A program made the translations under genes and the position numbers. This document shows, one piece after another, positions 24,026 to 32,826 of a stretch of DNA of 55,804 nt. Below the pieces are notes generated by a model, which did no database searches, had not been told where the DNA came from, and was given only the letters and a program-made list of their open reading frames with translations. The DNA is from Christensenella sp. UBA7703 (lineage in GTDB: Bacteria; Bacillota; Clostridia; Christensenellales; CAG-138), in the NCBI GenBank assembly GCA_002482505.1, contig DLGD01000005.1, forward strand, positions 1-55,804, written 5' to 3'. Position 1 is the first letter of the stretch, and every line of letters starts with the position of its first letter.

Positions 24026-26590
24026 CTATTTTTTGCTATAGGGCGTATTCTCCAGCGGAAGTTTTGTGCGGAAGATACCGTCGCGGTTGAAATACGCAAG
24101 CTGAACGGCAGGCGCGGTCGGGATGGAGCAGATTTCACCAACGCCTTTTGCGCCGCAAGCGAGACCGTCCTTGGTCGATTTTCCGACGATCACAGGGACG
24201 ACTTCCGGCGTCATGTTCGCTTTAAAGAGACCAAGTGTGCCAAACTTGCGCGCGGGCTTTCCGTTTTCCAGCGGGAAATCTTCGGTGAGCGCATAGCCAA
24301 GGCTCATGACAACTCCGCCTTCGATTTGCCCTTCCAAGGAGACGGGATTGACCGCCTGCCCCACGTCGTGCGCTGCGGTGACGCAGCAAACGCGCCCCTC
24401 GTCGTCTAGCTCGACCACTTGTGTTGCGTAGCCATAGGCGATGTGGGAAACGGGGTTCGCCTTATCGGAACCCATCGAGTCGGTTTTTCCTTCGTATTCG
24501 CCGAGGAAGCTCTGCCCTTCGAGTGCGTCGAGTGAGCCCGCAGTGTCCATCGCTTCCTTGACCATCTTCGCCGCGCGAACGGCGGCCTCGCCGGTGAAGA
24601 GCGTCTGGCGGGAGGCGGTCGTGTTGCCGGAGTTGGGCGCGCTGGACGTATCCGGCACATGATAGATAATCTTCTCCAACGGGAGGCCGGTGATCTCTTT
24701 CACAAACTGTGTTTGAATCGTACCCATGCCCTGACCGATGCAGGCGGCGGAAGAGCGCAGGTGCAGCTTGCCTTCCTGCACTTCGATGCGGCATCTGCCA
24801 ACATCGGGCACGCCGACGCCGAGGCCGCTGTTTTTGATTGCGCAGGCGATGCCCGCTTTCGGGTTGCGCTCGAGAATCGGGCGAACCGCGTCCAACGTTT
24901 CGATCAGCGCGGTGGTTTCGTCGGCCACCTGCCCGTTGGGCAGAATCTGTCCCGGACGAATACCGTTGAGATAACGGAACTCAAACGGAGTCATGTCAAC
25001 CATCGCTGCAAGCTGATTGATGTTGCATTCGGTCGCAAAGCAGCTCTGCGTGACGCCAAAGCCGCGGAAAGCACCGCCCGGCGGGTTGTTGGTATAGTAG
25101 GCGTAGCCTTCGATATCTACATCCTGATAATTATAGGGTCCCGCCGCGTGTGTGCAGGCACGCTGCAACACGGGGCCGCCGAGGGAAGCATATGCGCCGC
25201 TATCCGCGATAATGCGTGCACGCATGGCGGTGAGCTTGCCGTTTTCGTCGCAAGCGGTGGTGAAGTCCATCTCCATCGCGTGGCGCTTCGGGTGGATCAG
25301 CAGGCTATCCGCGCGGGTAAAACGCACCTTGACCGGGCGCTTGAGCAGATAACACGCCAGCGCCGCGTGGTGCTGCACGCTCATATCCTCTTTGCCGCCA
25401 AAGCCGCCGCCGACCATCATTGCGGTCACGCGAACCTGCTCTTGCGCAAGGCCAAGCATCATGGAGCATTCTTTACGCGTTTGATACACACCCTGATCGC
25501 CGGAGAAGATATGTACACCGTCACCTTCAACTTCGGCAACCGCGCATTCCGGCTCCAAAAACGCATGGTCGGTGAACGGTACGCTATAGTGGTTTGTGAC
25601 CACATGCGCGCTGTTTTGGATGATCTCTTCCGCGTTTCCGCGCTTGACGCACTGATAGGAAAGCAGGTTATCCTTGCGATCCAGATGTACGAGTTCAAAG
25701 CCATCTTTTCGCGCATCGTCCGCAGAGAGAATAGGAGTAAGGGGTTCATACTCGACCTTGACCGCAGCTTTTCCCGCCTCCAACGCTGCGGCATTTTCCG
25801 CAACGACCAAGGCGATTGCATCGCCGAGGAAATGCGTGATACTGGCGACGGGAATCAGAACGTCATAATCCTGCACCAGGTGCCCGATCTTTTTTGCGCC
25901 CGGGACATCGTCCGCCGTGAATACGGCGACAACGCCTTCCACCGCTTTTGCGTCGGATGTGTCGATCGAGAGAACCTTTGCACGCGGGTATGCGCTTCTC
26001 ACCGCGGAACCCAGCAGCATGCCGGGCAGATAGATATCGTCCGCATACATCGCGGTTCCGAGGGTTTTATCGACGACCTCGATCCGGCGGATGCTATCGC
26101 CAACCGTACCGGGCAGTTCCGTTGCGGGTACTTCCGTGTTTTCGCGGAAGAGCTTTGCGGAAAGCAGAACCGCGTCTTCAATCTTTTTATAGCCCGTGCA
26201 GCGGCAGATGTTGTTTTTGATGGCTTCTTTGACATCTGCGCGGGTGGGATCGGAGTTTTTGTCGATCAACCCTTTCGCGCTGATGACCATGCCGGGCGTG
26301 CAAAAGCCGCACTGTACCGCGCCGGAGACGGCAAACGCATAGGCGTAGACGCCTTTTTCGCGCGGGGTGAGCCCTTCTACGGTGACGATGGACTTACCGT
26401 CGAGCTTATCGGTCTGCTGGATGCAGGCCTTGGTTGCTTTTCCGTCGATGAGCACCATGCATGTGCCGCAAGCACCCTCCGAACAGCCGTTTTTTACGCT
26501 GGTTAAATGCAGCGTGTCGCGCAGGAAGGGGAGCAGTTTTTGGTTTTGGTCGACGGATAGTTGAATACCGTTTACGGTGAGAATTGCCAT
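24026..26590 (-). CDS. xdh: Selenium-dependent-type xanthine dehydrogenase, fused 2Fe-2S and molybdenum subunit
   Basis: An 854-residue molybdenum hydroxylase starting at ATG 26590 (GGAGGG upstream). The plant-type 2Fe-2S domain uses Cys 36, 41, 44 and 56, the second 2Fe-2S domain QCGFCTPGM (Cys 94, 97) and ICRCTGY (129, 131). The large molybdopterin domain has GGGFGGKEDMS, GGAFRGFGVTQ and the catalytic Glu 819 in GVGEICS. There is no FAD domain. This fused iron-sulfur/Mo layout, with ssnA and ygfK upstream, matches the XDHs that need a labile selenium ligand; selenium itself is not encoded and no in-frame UGA is used. Likely reaction: interconversion of hypoxanthine, xanthine or urate, with electrons exchanged through YgfK or ferredoxin. 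Maturation genes are not in the window. Confidence 0.88.
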   Translation of the reverse strand: MAILTVNGIQLSVDQNQKLLPFLRDTLHLTSVKNGCSEGACGTCMVLIDGKATKACIQQTDKLDGKSIVTVEGLTPREKGVYAYAFAVSGAVQCGFCTPGMVISAKGLIDKNSDPTRADVKEAIKNNICRCTGYKKIEDAVLLSAKLFRENTEVPATELPGTVGDSIRRIEVVDKTLGTAMYADDIYLPGMLLGSAVRSAYPRAKVLSIDTSDAKAVEGVVAVFTADDVPGAKKIGHLVQDYDVLIPVASITHFLGDAIALVVAENAAALEAGKAAVKVEYEPLTPILSADDARKDGFELVHLDRKDNLLSYQCVKRGNAEEIIQNSAHVVTNHYSVPFTDHAFLEPECAVAEVEGDGVHIFSGDQGVYQTRKECSMMLGLAQEQVRVTAMMVGGGFGGKEDMSVQHHAALACYLLKRPVKVRFTRADSLLIHPKRHAMEMDFTTACDENGKLTAMRARIIADSGAYASLGGPVLQRACTHAAGPYNYQDVDIEGYAYYTNNPPGGAFRGFGVTQSCFATECNINQLAAMVDMTPFEFRYLNGIRPGQILPNGQVADETTALIETLDAVRPILERNPKAGIACAIKNSGLGVGVPDVGRCRIEVQEGKLHLRSSAACIGQGMGTIQTQFVKEITGLPLEKIIYHVPDTSSAPNSGNTTASRQTLFTGEAAVRAAKMVKEAMDTAGSLDALEGQSFLGEYEGKTDSMGSDKANPVSHIAYGYATQVVELDDEGRVCCVTAAHDVGQAVNPVSLEGQIEGGVVMSLGYALTEDFPLENGKPARKFGTLGLFKANMTPEVVPVIVGKSTKDGLACGAKGVGEICSIPTAPAVQLAYFNRDGIFRTKLPLENTPYSKK

Positions 26591-26644
26591 GATGATCCCT
26601 CCAGATGAGGCGTTGATGAAATATTTGCAAAAAAAGAAGCACCC

Positions 26645-26673
26645 GCCGCCGCTTTGGTTCACAAAGCGGCGGC
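26645..26673 (-). other. Intergenic GC-rich hairpin between ygfK and xdh
   Basis: A perfect 12-bp inverted repeat (GCCGCCGCTTTG and complement, 5-base loop). On the minus strand a run of seven T lies about nine bases after the stem, so it may act as a partial terminator or processing site inside the operon. Confidence 0.6.
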
Positions 26674-26690
26674 TGAGCAAGAAAGGACGA

Positions 26691-29660
26691 TTAGAACAGG
26701 TAACTGTAATCCCAGATGACCGCGTTGATGATCTTCTCGATATCCGGGTCGATGGCGTTTGTGCCGAGCTTCACGGTGGAGACATTGTCCAGACGGAGTT
26801 TAATTTTGCCGCCGCCAAGGACGAAGAACCCCTTGTTTTCACTCTCGTCAAACTCCTTCTCGGTCGAGAAGAAGGTGAATTTTTCTTTATAAGGCGCGCT
26901 GTCATACGGGCAGAAGACCGTGCAGTTGCCGCATTCGTTGCACATACGGTCCACGTGGATGATCTGCGGCATATCCATGCCTTCGACTTCGATGGCAATG
27001 TTCGCGCGGTTCGGGCAAACCTGCACGCAGCACTCGCAGATGGTGGAGCAGGCGAGGCAGCGCTCGGTCTCGCGCCCGGCGCTGTCATAGACCGCAAGGG
27101 AGCCTTGCTTGGCGAGGCAATTGCCGGAGCAGGCCGTGGCTTCTTCCGGCACGGTGACGGCATATTTGCCGACGATTGCGTCCGCAACCTTGCGCGCGTC
27201 TGCAATAGCTTCCACAACGGTGGCAGGCCCGCGGTTTGCGTCGCCGATGACAAATACGTTTTTCTCGCTGGTTTCAAGCGTGTCTTTGTTCACCTGAACG
27301 GCGCCGCGTTCGGTCAGTGTAATTCCGTTTTCGACGAAGTCGGAAGCAACAACCTTTTCGCCGATCGCAGAGATGAGCAGCGTGCAGGGGATTGTGACCA
27401 GCTCTGCCGTCTCAACAGAGGAGAGTCTGCCGCTTGCGTCCAGCTTGCCAAGCACGCACTTTTTGCAGATCAGCTTGCCGTCTTTGAGCGCAACGGGGTT
27501 GAGCAGTTCCTGAAACTCCACGCCGTCTTCCAGCGCGAGTTGTAATTCTTCCTCGTCCGCTGGCATATAGCGCTGCGTTCTGCGGTAGACAATGCTGCTC
27601 GTAACCACGCCCTTGATGCGCTTTGCCGCTCTGGCTGCGTCCATTGCGGTGTTGCCGCCGCCGACGATGACGACATGTTCGCCAACGTCTTTGAGCGTCT
27701 CGCACTTGTATTGCTCAAGGAAATCGAGCACATTCATGCTCTTGCCTTCCGCGAGTTTCAGGTCGCCGTGCGCCCACGCGCCTGTGGCAAAGACCACGTG
27801 CGTAAAGCCGTTCTTTTTCAGTTCCGCCACGCTTGGCGCTGTTGTGTTTTTCTTAATCTCCGCGCCCATGGCTTTGAGCAGATCCACATCGCGATCGATA
27901 CCAAAGTCGCCGATGCGGAAGCCGGGGATGACATAGCGAACGATGCCGCCAAGCTCCGCGCGTTTCTCAAACACGGTCACTTTCGCGCCCTGACGACCGA
28001 GCAGGTAACCCATCGCCATACCAGCGGGGCCGCCGCCGATCACGGCCACATTGGCTTCCGACTCGCCTTCGGGTTTCAGCGTAGAGATGATGCCGTCAAA
28101 TCCTTCGCGCGCGGCGAGGAGTTTTGCGTCGCGGATATGTACGTTCTCTTCATAGAAACCGCGCGTGCATTTGTCCATGCAGCGGTGGGAGCAGATACGC
28201 CCGGTGATGAACGGAAGCGGGTTGCGCTCCAGAATGAGCTTCAGCGCTTCGCCATATTTCTTGTCGCCAACGAGACGGATGTATTCGGGGATGTCCTGAT
28301 TGATCGGGCAGCCATGCTCACAGGGCGCGATAAAGCAGTTTGTCAGCGGAACCTTGCTCTTGATCTTGCGAACAGGCAAGGGCTTGACGGGCTTGACGTG
28401 CCGCTCATCCGTGCGCGCAGCGCGGGCAAGATACGCAACCTTGCCGACGGAAACGCCGTCGAACGGAACATAGTCTTCCTTGGCGAGTTTCTCCGCGATC
28501 TGCTTGCTGCGCTGATAGCCGCCGGGTTTGAGCAAGGTTGTGGCGATGGTGATCGGCCAGATGCCCGCGTCAAACAACTCGGTGATGTTATAGAAGTCTG
28601 CGCCGCCGGAGAAAGAAAGGCGCATTCTGCCATCGAACTCGCGGCTGATGCGATGCGCAAGTTCAATGGTCAGCGGATAGAGCGAGCGACCGCTCATGTA
28701 CATCTCGTTGCCGGGCAGTTCGTTTCGCGCGATGCCGACGGGGAACGTGTTGGTCAGCTTGAGACCAAACTGTACGCCATTGCTGCAGGCAAGATCTAGT
28801 AGCCGCTTGAACATCGGTACTGCGTCGCGATACTGCAGATCGTCGTTGAAATGGAAATCGTCAAACACAAGATAGTCATAGCCCATGTCGTCCATGGTTT
28901 TGCGCGCAAACTGATACCCGAGCAGGGTCGGGTTGCACTTGACGAATGTGTTGAGGCCTTTTTTGCTGATGAGATAGCTTGCGATGCGCTCAATCTCCTG
29001 CGGCGGGCAGCCGTGGAGGGTGGAAAGTGTGATAGAAGAGCAGACGTTGGGCGAGATTGCGTCGATGTATTTCGCGTCAACCTTCGTGAAGCGAGAAAGG
29101 TTTGCCTTTGCCCAAGCGCGGCATTCTTCCCAGATGGGCGTAGAGGAGGCGTTTTTGAGCCCTTCGATGAAAGAATCGATCTTTTCGCTGGTGATCCCTT
29201 CAAAATTATAGCCGACGCTCATGTTGAACATGAATCCATCGGGGCTGCCGAGGTCAAATTCCCAGCTCATCAGCTTCAGCGCAAACCAGGCTTTGACATA
29301 CTCGTCAAACGCTTCGGGCACGCGAAGCTCGGTCGACCACTCGACGTTATAGCACTCGTCTTCCGCAAGAATGCAGGGTTTGGAAACGGGAAGGTCTTCG
29401 CCATCCAACGTTTGTACCGTTTTCAGTTCGAAGAAGCGGCAGCCGGCATAATAGGCAGCAACAAGGTTCTGCGAAAGCTGCGTCTGCGGGCCCGCCGCGG
29501 GGCCAAAGGGTGTTTCAAGGTGTTCACCAAACAGGTCGAGCATCTTTCCCTTGGGTGCGACATACGGGCGGCGGATACCGAATACGCTGCCTTGTTTGCG
29601 CTCTTCCAGAATCCAATTCATCAATTCTGCGAAGGGAATGGGGGTCATACGGTCAGACAT
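26691..29660 (-). CDS. ygfK: YgfK-type oxidoreductase (putative selenate reductase / redox partner of xdh)
   Basis: A 989-residue multidomain protein. Residues about 1-420 resemble a dihydroorotate-dehydrogenase-like barrel (FGPAAGPQTQLSQNLVAAYY, SITLSTLHGCPPQEIERIAS). Next come the GltD-type 4Fe-4S helical domain (CEHGCPINQDIPEYIRLV, RICSHRCMDKCTRG), two nucleotide-binding folds (VIGGGPAGMAMGYLLGRQ, VIVGGGNTAMDAARAAKR, FVIGDANRGPATVVEAI) and a C-terminal double ferredoxin (CLACSTICECC and CNECGNCTVFCPYD). E. coli YgfK is named a selenate reductase subunit, but genetic clustering points to purine degradation; an NAD(P)H-linked electron carrier for xdh fits best. Middle gene of ssnA-ygfK-xdh. 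GGAGGCG precedes the start. Confidence 0.9.
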   Translation of the reverse strand: MSDRMTPIPFAELMNWILEERKQGSVFGIRRPYVAPKGKMLDLFGEHLETPFGPAAGPQTQLSQNLVAAYYAGCRFFELKTVQTLDGEDLPVSKPCILAEDECYNVEWSTELRVPEAFDEYVKAWFALKLMSWEFDLGSPDGFMFNMSVGYNFEGITSEKIDSFIEGLKNASSTPIWEECRAWAKANLSRFTKVDAKYIDAISPNVCSSITLSTLHGCPPQEIERIASYLISKKGLNTFVKCNPTLLGYQFARKTMDDMGYDYLVFDDFHFNDDLQYRDAVPMFKRLLDLACSNGVQFGLKLTNTFPVGIARNELPGNEMYMSGRSLYPLTIELAHRISREFDGRMRLSFSGGADFYNITELFDAGIWPITIATTLLKPGGYQRSKQIAEKLAKEDYVPFDGVSVGKVAYLARAARTDERHVKPVKPLPVRKIKSKVPLTNCFIAPCEHGCPINQDIPEYIRLVGDKKYGEALKLILERNPLPFITGRICSHRCMDKCTRGFYEENVHIRDAKLLAAREGFDGIISTLKPEGESEANVAVIGGGPAGMAMGYLLGRQGAKVTVFEKRAELGGIVRYVIPGFRIGDFGIDRDVDLLKAMGAEIKKNTTAPSVAELKKNGFTHVVFATGAWAHGDLKLAEGKSMNVLDFLEQYKCETLKDVGEHVVIVGGGNTAMDAARAAKRIKGVVTSSIVYRRTQRYMPADEEELQLALEDGVEFQELLNPVALKDGKLICKKCVLGKLDASGRLSSVETAELVTIPCTLLISAIGEKVVASDFVENGITLTERGAVQVNKDTLETSEKNVFVIGDANRGPATVVEAIADARKVADAIVGKYAVTVPEEATACSGNCLAKQGSLAVYDSAGRETERCLACSTICECCVQVCPNRANIAIEVEGMDMPQIIHVDRMCNECGNCTVFCPYDSAPYKEKFTFFSTEKEFDESENKGFFVLGGGKIKLRLDNVSTVKLGTNAIDPDIEKIINAVIWDYSYLF

Positions 29661-29736
29661 GGGACGCCTCCTTATTCCTATATCTTAATAGTTTCGGCAA
29701 AACCGTTCGGTTGCCGTTCCAACGCATTTCGGGCGA

Positions 29737-31065
29737 TCAACCGTTGATCGATTTCCAGAGCTTCGCCGCGCTCGCCCTGCATTCCTGCATGACAAGTTTT
29801 TCATCCGCGACCAGCACCTTGCGGTCTTTCATGAGCACCTTGCCGTTGCAGACGGTGGTGACCACGCTGCGTCCGTTCATGCCAAAGAGAATGTGTCCGT
29901 TGACATTGTTGCCGTTCATCGGCGTAAGCGGGTCATAGTCGGTGACGATGACATCCGCATAGGCGCCGGGTTTGAGCACGCCAAGCGGGCGCTTGAAGAA
30001 TCTGCCGGCGATGCGCGGGTTGTTTTCAAATAGCATGGTCGGGATTTCACCCCAGGCGACGGTGGGATCGCAGAGATTGTGCTTGTGAATGATGTTGCCG
30101 ACCTTATAGCTTTCGATCATGTCGTTGGTATAACCATCGGTGCCGAGGCCAAGGAGGATACCTTCTTGGAACAGGCGCATGACGGGGCCGCAGCCGACCG
30201 CGTTGCCCATGTTGGACTCGGGGTTATGTATGACCATCGTGTTGGTCTCTTTGAGCAGCGCCATCTCGGCGGGGCTGACATGCACGCAATGGATGGCGAG
30301 CGTTTTTTCGCCGAGGATGCCGTTTTCAAAAAGGCGCTCAACAATGCGCTTGCCGTATTTCTTGAGAGAATCGATCTGATCGCCGGGACCTTCGGCAACG
30401 TGGATGTGCGCGCCGGTATAGTCGGGCGTGTGCTTTTTGCAAAGCGCGAGGGTATCATCCGAAAGGGTGAAGGCGGCGTGGAGACCCATCATGCCCTTGA
30501 GCATATCGCTCTCGTCCGCATGCGCACGGAGAATCATGCGCTCGTTTTCGAGGACGGCTTCGGTCATCTTCGCCTTGCCGTCGCGATCAGAAACCTCATA
30601 GCAGAGGCTTGTGCGAACGCCGAGCTGTTTTGCTGCGTCCGCAATAGTATCGAGGCTGCCGGGGATATCATAATAGCTTGCGTGATGATCAAACACCGTA
30701 GTCACGCCGTTTTTGATGCTGTCGATGTAAACAGCCTGTGCGGAGAGGCTGTCGTTCTCCTTTGTCAGCAGGCGGTCGATTTTCCACCACATGCCTTCGA
30801 GTATATCGTTGAAATTGTGAGGGTTGTAGTTGTTGATGGAAAGGCCGCGCGCAAAGGCGCTGTAAATATGATTGTGAGTGTTGACCAGGCCGGGCATGAT
30901 CACGCCGCCTGCGGCATCGACCCATTCTGCGTCTGGGTATTTCGCCCGCAATGCAGCGGTTTCGCCAACCTCGGCAATGAGGTTGCCTTCGATTGCGACC
31001 GCACCGTTTTCGATATATGTACCTTGGTCTCTGGTGACGAGCCTACCGTTTCCAATTAAAAGCAT
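29737..31065 (-). CDS. ssnA: SsnA-type amidohydrolase/aminohydrolase
   Basis: A 442-residue amidohydrolase of the cytosine deaminase/guanine deaminase superfamily. It shows PGLVNTHNHIYSAFARG (metal HxH), TTVFDHHASY, GLHAAFTLSD, GAHIHVAEGPGDQ, HCVHVSPAEM and LGTDGYTNDM (the metal Asp), so the metal site looks complete. SsnA is regularly encoded beside ygfK and xdh in anaerobic purine-catabolism clusters; a deaminating step on a purine or its breakdown product is expected but not proven. First gene of the minus-strand operon, with a promoter at 31127-31156. A possible GGGAG site lies upstream of the ATG. Confidence 0.92.
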   Translation of the reverse strand: MLLIGNGRLVTRDQGTYIENGAVAIEGNLIAEVGETAALRAKYPDAEWVDAAGGVIMPGLVNTHNHIYSAFARGLSINNYNPHNFNDILEGMWWKIDRLLTKENDSLSAQAVYIDSIKNGVTTVFDHHASYYDIPGSLDTIADAAKQLGVRTSLCYEVSDRDGKAKMTEAVLENERMILRAHADESDMLKGMMGLHAAFTLSDDTLALCKKHTPDYTGAHIHVAEGPGDQIDSLKKYGKRIVERLFENGILGEKTLAIHCVHVSPAEMALLKETNTMVIHNPESNMGNAVGCGPVMRLFQEGILLGLGTDGYTNDMIESYKVGNIIHKHNLCDPTVAWGEIPTMLFENNPRIAGRFFKRPLGVLKPGAYADVIVTDYDPLTPMNGNNVNGHILFGMNGRSVVTTVCNGKVLMKDRKVLVADEKLVMQECRASAAKLWKSING

Positions 31066-31126
31066 GGGTGATTCTCCCTTCGCGATATGCAGTTATTAGT
31101 ACATGAAGTTGCAGAATGACATGTTC

Positions 31127-31156
31127 ATTATACTATATGGTTCAAATGCGGCGCAA
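31127..31156 (-). promoter_or_regulatory. Promoter of the ssnA-ygfK-xdh operon
   Basis: Minus strand: TTGCGC, 18-base spacer, TATAAT, about 60 bases before the ssnA ATG. The -35 box is weak. Confidence 0.5.
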
Positions 31157-31201
31157 TACGAGCCGACCATAATATACAAAAATATTTCGGGCACAATAAT
31201 T

Positions 31202-31230
31202 TTGTTCAGCAAAAATTTTTACTGTACATT
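31202..31230 (+). promoter_or_regulatory. Candidate promoter of the threonine-synthase-like gene
   Basis: TTGTTC, 17-base spacer, TACATT. Divergent from the ssnA promoter within 249 bp of intergenic DNA. Confidence 0.4.
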
Positions 31231-31314
31231 TCACAAAATCCAATGTATGATTGGTTATGTCAGGCGGCGTTCTGCCGCGATAAATCTAAGTATGATAATA
31301 ATTGGAGTGTTCTT

Positions 31315-32550
31315 ATGAAGCGCGTTGCAGGCTATCGCTGTACAATTTGCGGAAAGGAATACCCGTTCGGTCCGGAACTGATGACCTGCCCGTCCTGCGG
31401 CGAAAAGGGTATTCTGGACATCGTATACGATTATTCCGAAGTCAAATCCGTCTTTTCGAAAGAAACGTTAAAAAAAGATCACGACAACAGTATGTGGCGC
31501 TATCGCGCTCTGATGCCGATTCAAGGCGAAGGCCTTTCGGACTTTTTACGCATCGGCTGGACGCCGCTGTATCGTTCGTTGCGGCTTGGCCGCCAGTTGG
31601 GCTTGGAGACGTTGTATATCAAAGACGACGGGTTCAACCCCACCGGCTCGTTGAAAGACCGCGCAAGCGGTGTTGCCGTCGCCAAAGCAATCGAGCTTGG
31701 CTACGACACGATCAGCTGCTCTTCTACAGGAAACGCTGCGAGTTCCTGCGCGGGGAATGCCGCGCGGATGGGGCTCAAGACCGTCATCTTCGTGCCGGAG
31801 CGCGCACCGCTTGGTAAGGTGGCTCAGCTTTTGATCTTCGGCGCAAACGTCGTTTCTGTCAAGGGAGACTATCGCCAGACATTTGAACTGAGCAAAGCCG
31901 CCATCGAAAAATGGGGCTTCTACAACCGCAACGCGGGCATCAACCCCGTAATGACGGAAGGGAAGAAGACCGTAGCGCTGGAGATTGCGGAGCAGCTCAA
32001 CTGGAATCCGACGGACTGGGTTGCCATCTCGGTTGGAGACGGCTGCACCATCGGCGGCGTTTACAATGGTTTTTACGATCTGCTCCAATTGGGCATGATC
32101 GATCGCATCCCCAAAATTCTCGGTGTGCAGTCCACGGGCTGCTGCCCGTTTGTCGACGCGGATCGCACCGGAAGCATTCTCAAGCCCACGCCGGAAAACA
32201 CGATTGCGGACAGCATCGCGGTTGGCGTCCCGCGCAACCCCGTCAAGGCACAGCGTGCGGTCAAGGACAGCGGCGGCGCATGGATCGCCGTTTCTGACGA
32301 AGAGATTCTCGACGCGATGCGTTTGCTCGGCAGGACGGAAGGCGTCTTTGGCGAACCCGCGGGCGTGACCGCGACGGCGGGCGTGAAAGCCGCGGTTGCA
32401 AGCGGCGTCATCAAGCCGCACGAGAGCGTAACCGTCGTCTCCACCGGTAGCGGGCTCAAAGACGTAAAGAACGCGATGGAAGCAGCGGGGGAGCCGTTCA
32501 AATGCGAACCGGACATCAAGTTGCTGGAAGCAAGCGGAAGAATTCACTGA
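31315..32550 (+). CDS. Threonine-synthase-like PLP enzyme with N-terminal zinc ribbon
   Basis: A 412-residue fold-type II PLP enzyme starting at ATG 31315 (GGAG seven bases upstream). Cys 9, 12, 25 and 28 form a zinc ribbon as in many bacterial and archaeal ThrC proteins. The PLP lysine is Lys 114 in FNPTGSLKDRAS; the phosphate loop is SSTGNAASSCAGNA, and MTEGKKTVALEIAEQL and SVGDGCTIGGVYNGF follow. The simplest reading is threonine synthase (O-phosphohomoserine to threonine), but classical ThrC has NPTGSFKDRG. It sits between the ssnA-ygfK-xdh operon and a nucleoside importer. In purine clusters the PLP enzyme YgeX (diaminopropionate ammonia-lyase) occupies such a place, so a catabolic lyase role is an alternative. 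Confidence 0.75.
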   Translation: MKRVAGYRCTICGKEYPFGPELMTCPSCGEKGILDIVYDYSEVKSVFSKETLKKDHDNSMWRYRALMPIQGEGLSDFLRIGWTPLYRSLRLGRQLGLETLYIKDDGFNPTGSLKDRASGVAVAKAIELGYDTISCSSTGNAASSCAGNAARMGLKTVIFVPERAPLGKVAQLLIFGANVVSVKGDYRQTFELSKAAIEKWGFYNRNAGINPVMTEGKKTVALEIAEQLNWNPTDWVAISVGDGCTIGGVYNGFYDLLQLGMIDRIPKILGVQSTGCCPFVDADRTGSILKPTPENTIADSIAVGVPRNPVKAQRAVKDSGGAWIAVSDEEILDAMRLLGRTEGVFGEPAGVTATAGVKAAVASGVIKPHESVTVVSTGSGLKDVKNAMEAAGEPFKCEPDIKLLEASGRIH

Positions 32551-32770
32551 CACACTATATAAAAGGAAAATTTTAAAGAAGAGACCAAACGGCGAAGGAA
32601 CCCAAAGTAAAAACAACAATTGAATATGCAAGAGCCCGCTGCTCGTTGAATGTCAATAAAACGCAACGCGGCACGGAATATCCTCCGGAAATGATGAAAA
32701 GTCTAAAAATTATTTTGGTATAATATTACATTTTATTGGAATATACATCAAAAATAGTTCTCAAAAAAGG
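32551..32770. other. Intergenic region before the BMP lipoprotein gene
   Basis: An AT-rich stretch with no open frame and no riboswitch fold that I could recognise. It contains an isolated extended -10 element, TGGTATAAT, at 32716-32724, which could be a second upstream promoter. Confidence 0.4.
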
Positions 32771-32799
32771 TTGTTTCACCGGATAACAGGTGCTACAAT
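32771..32799 (+). promoter_or_regulatory. Promoter of the BMP lipoprotein gene
   Basis: TTGTTT, 17-base spacer, TACAAT with an extended TGC just before the -10 box. AGGAGG and the ATG at 32827 follow about 20 bases later. Confidence 0.6.
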
Positions 32800-32826
32800 A
32801 AATCAAAATTCTGTAGGAGGAAAACC

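Noticed and set aside
24026..26590. Selenocysteine codon in the selenium-dependent-type XDH
   Set aside because: The frame is uninterrupted; in this family selenium is a labile ligand of the molybdenum site, not an encoded residue.
32551..32826. A purine riboswitch upstream of the BMP nucleoside-binding lipoprotein
   Set aside because: The conserved purine-aptamer loop sequences are not visible, and the nearest good promoter leaves only about a 20-base leader.
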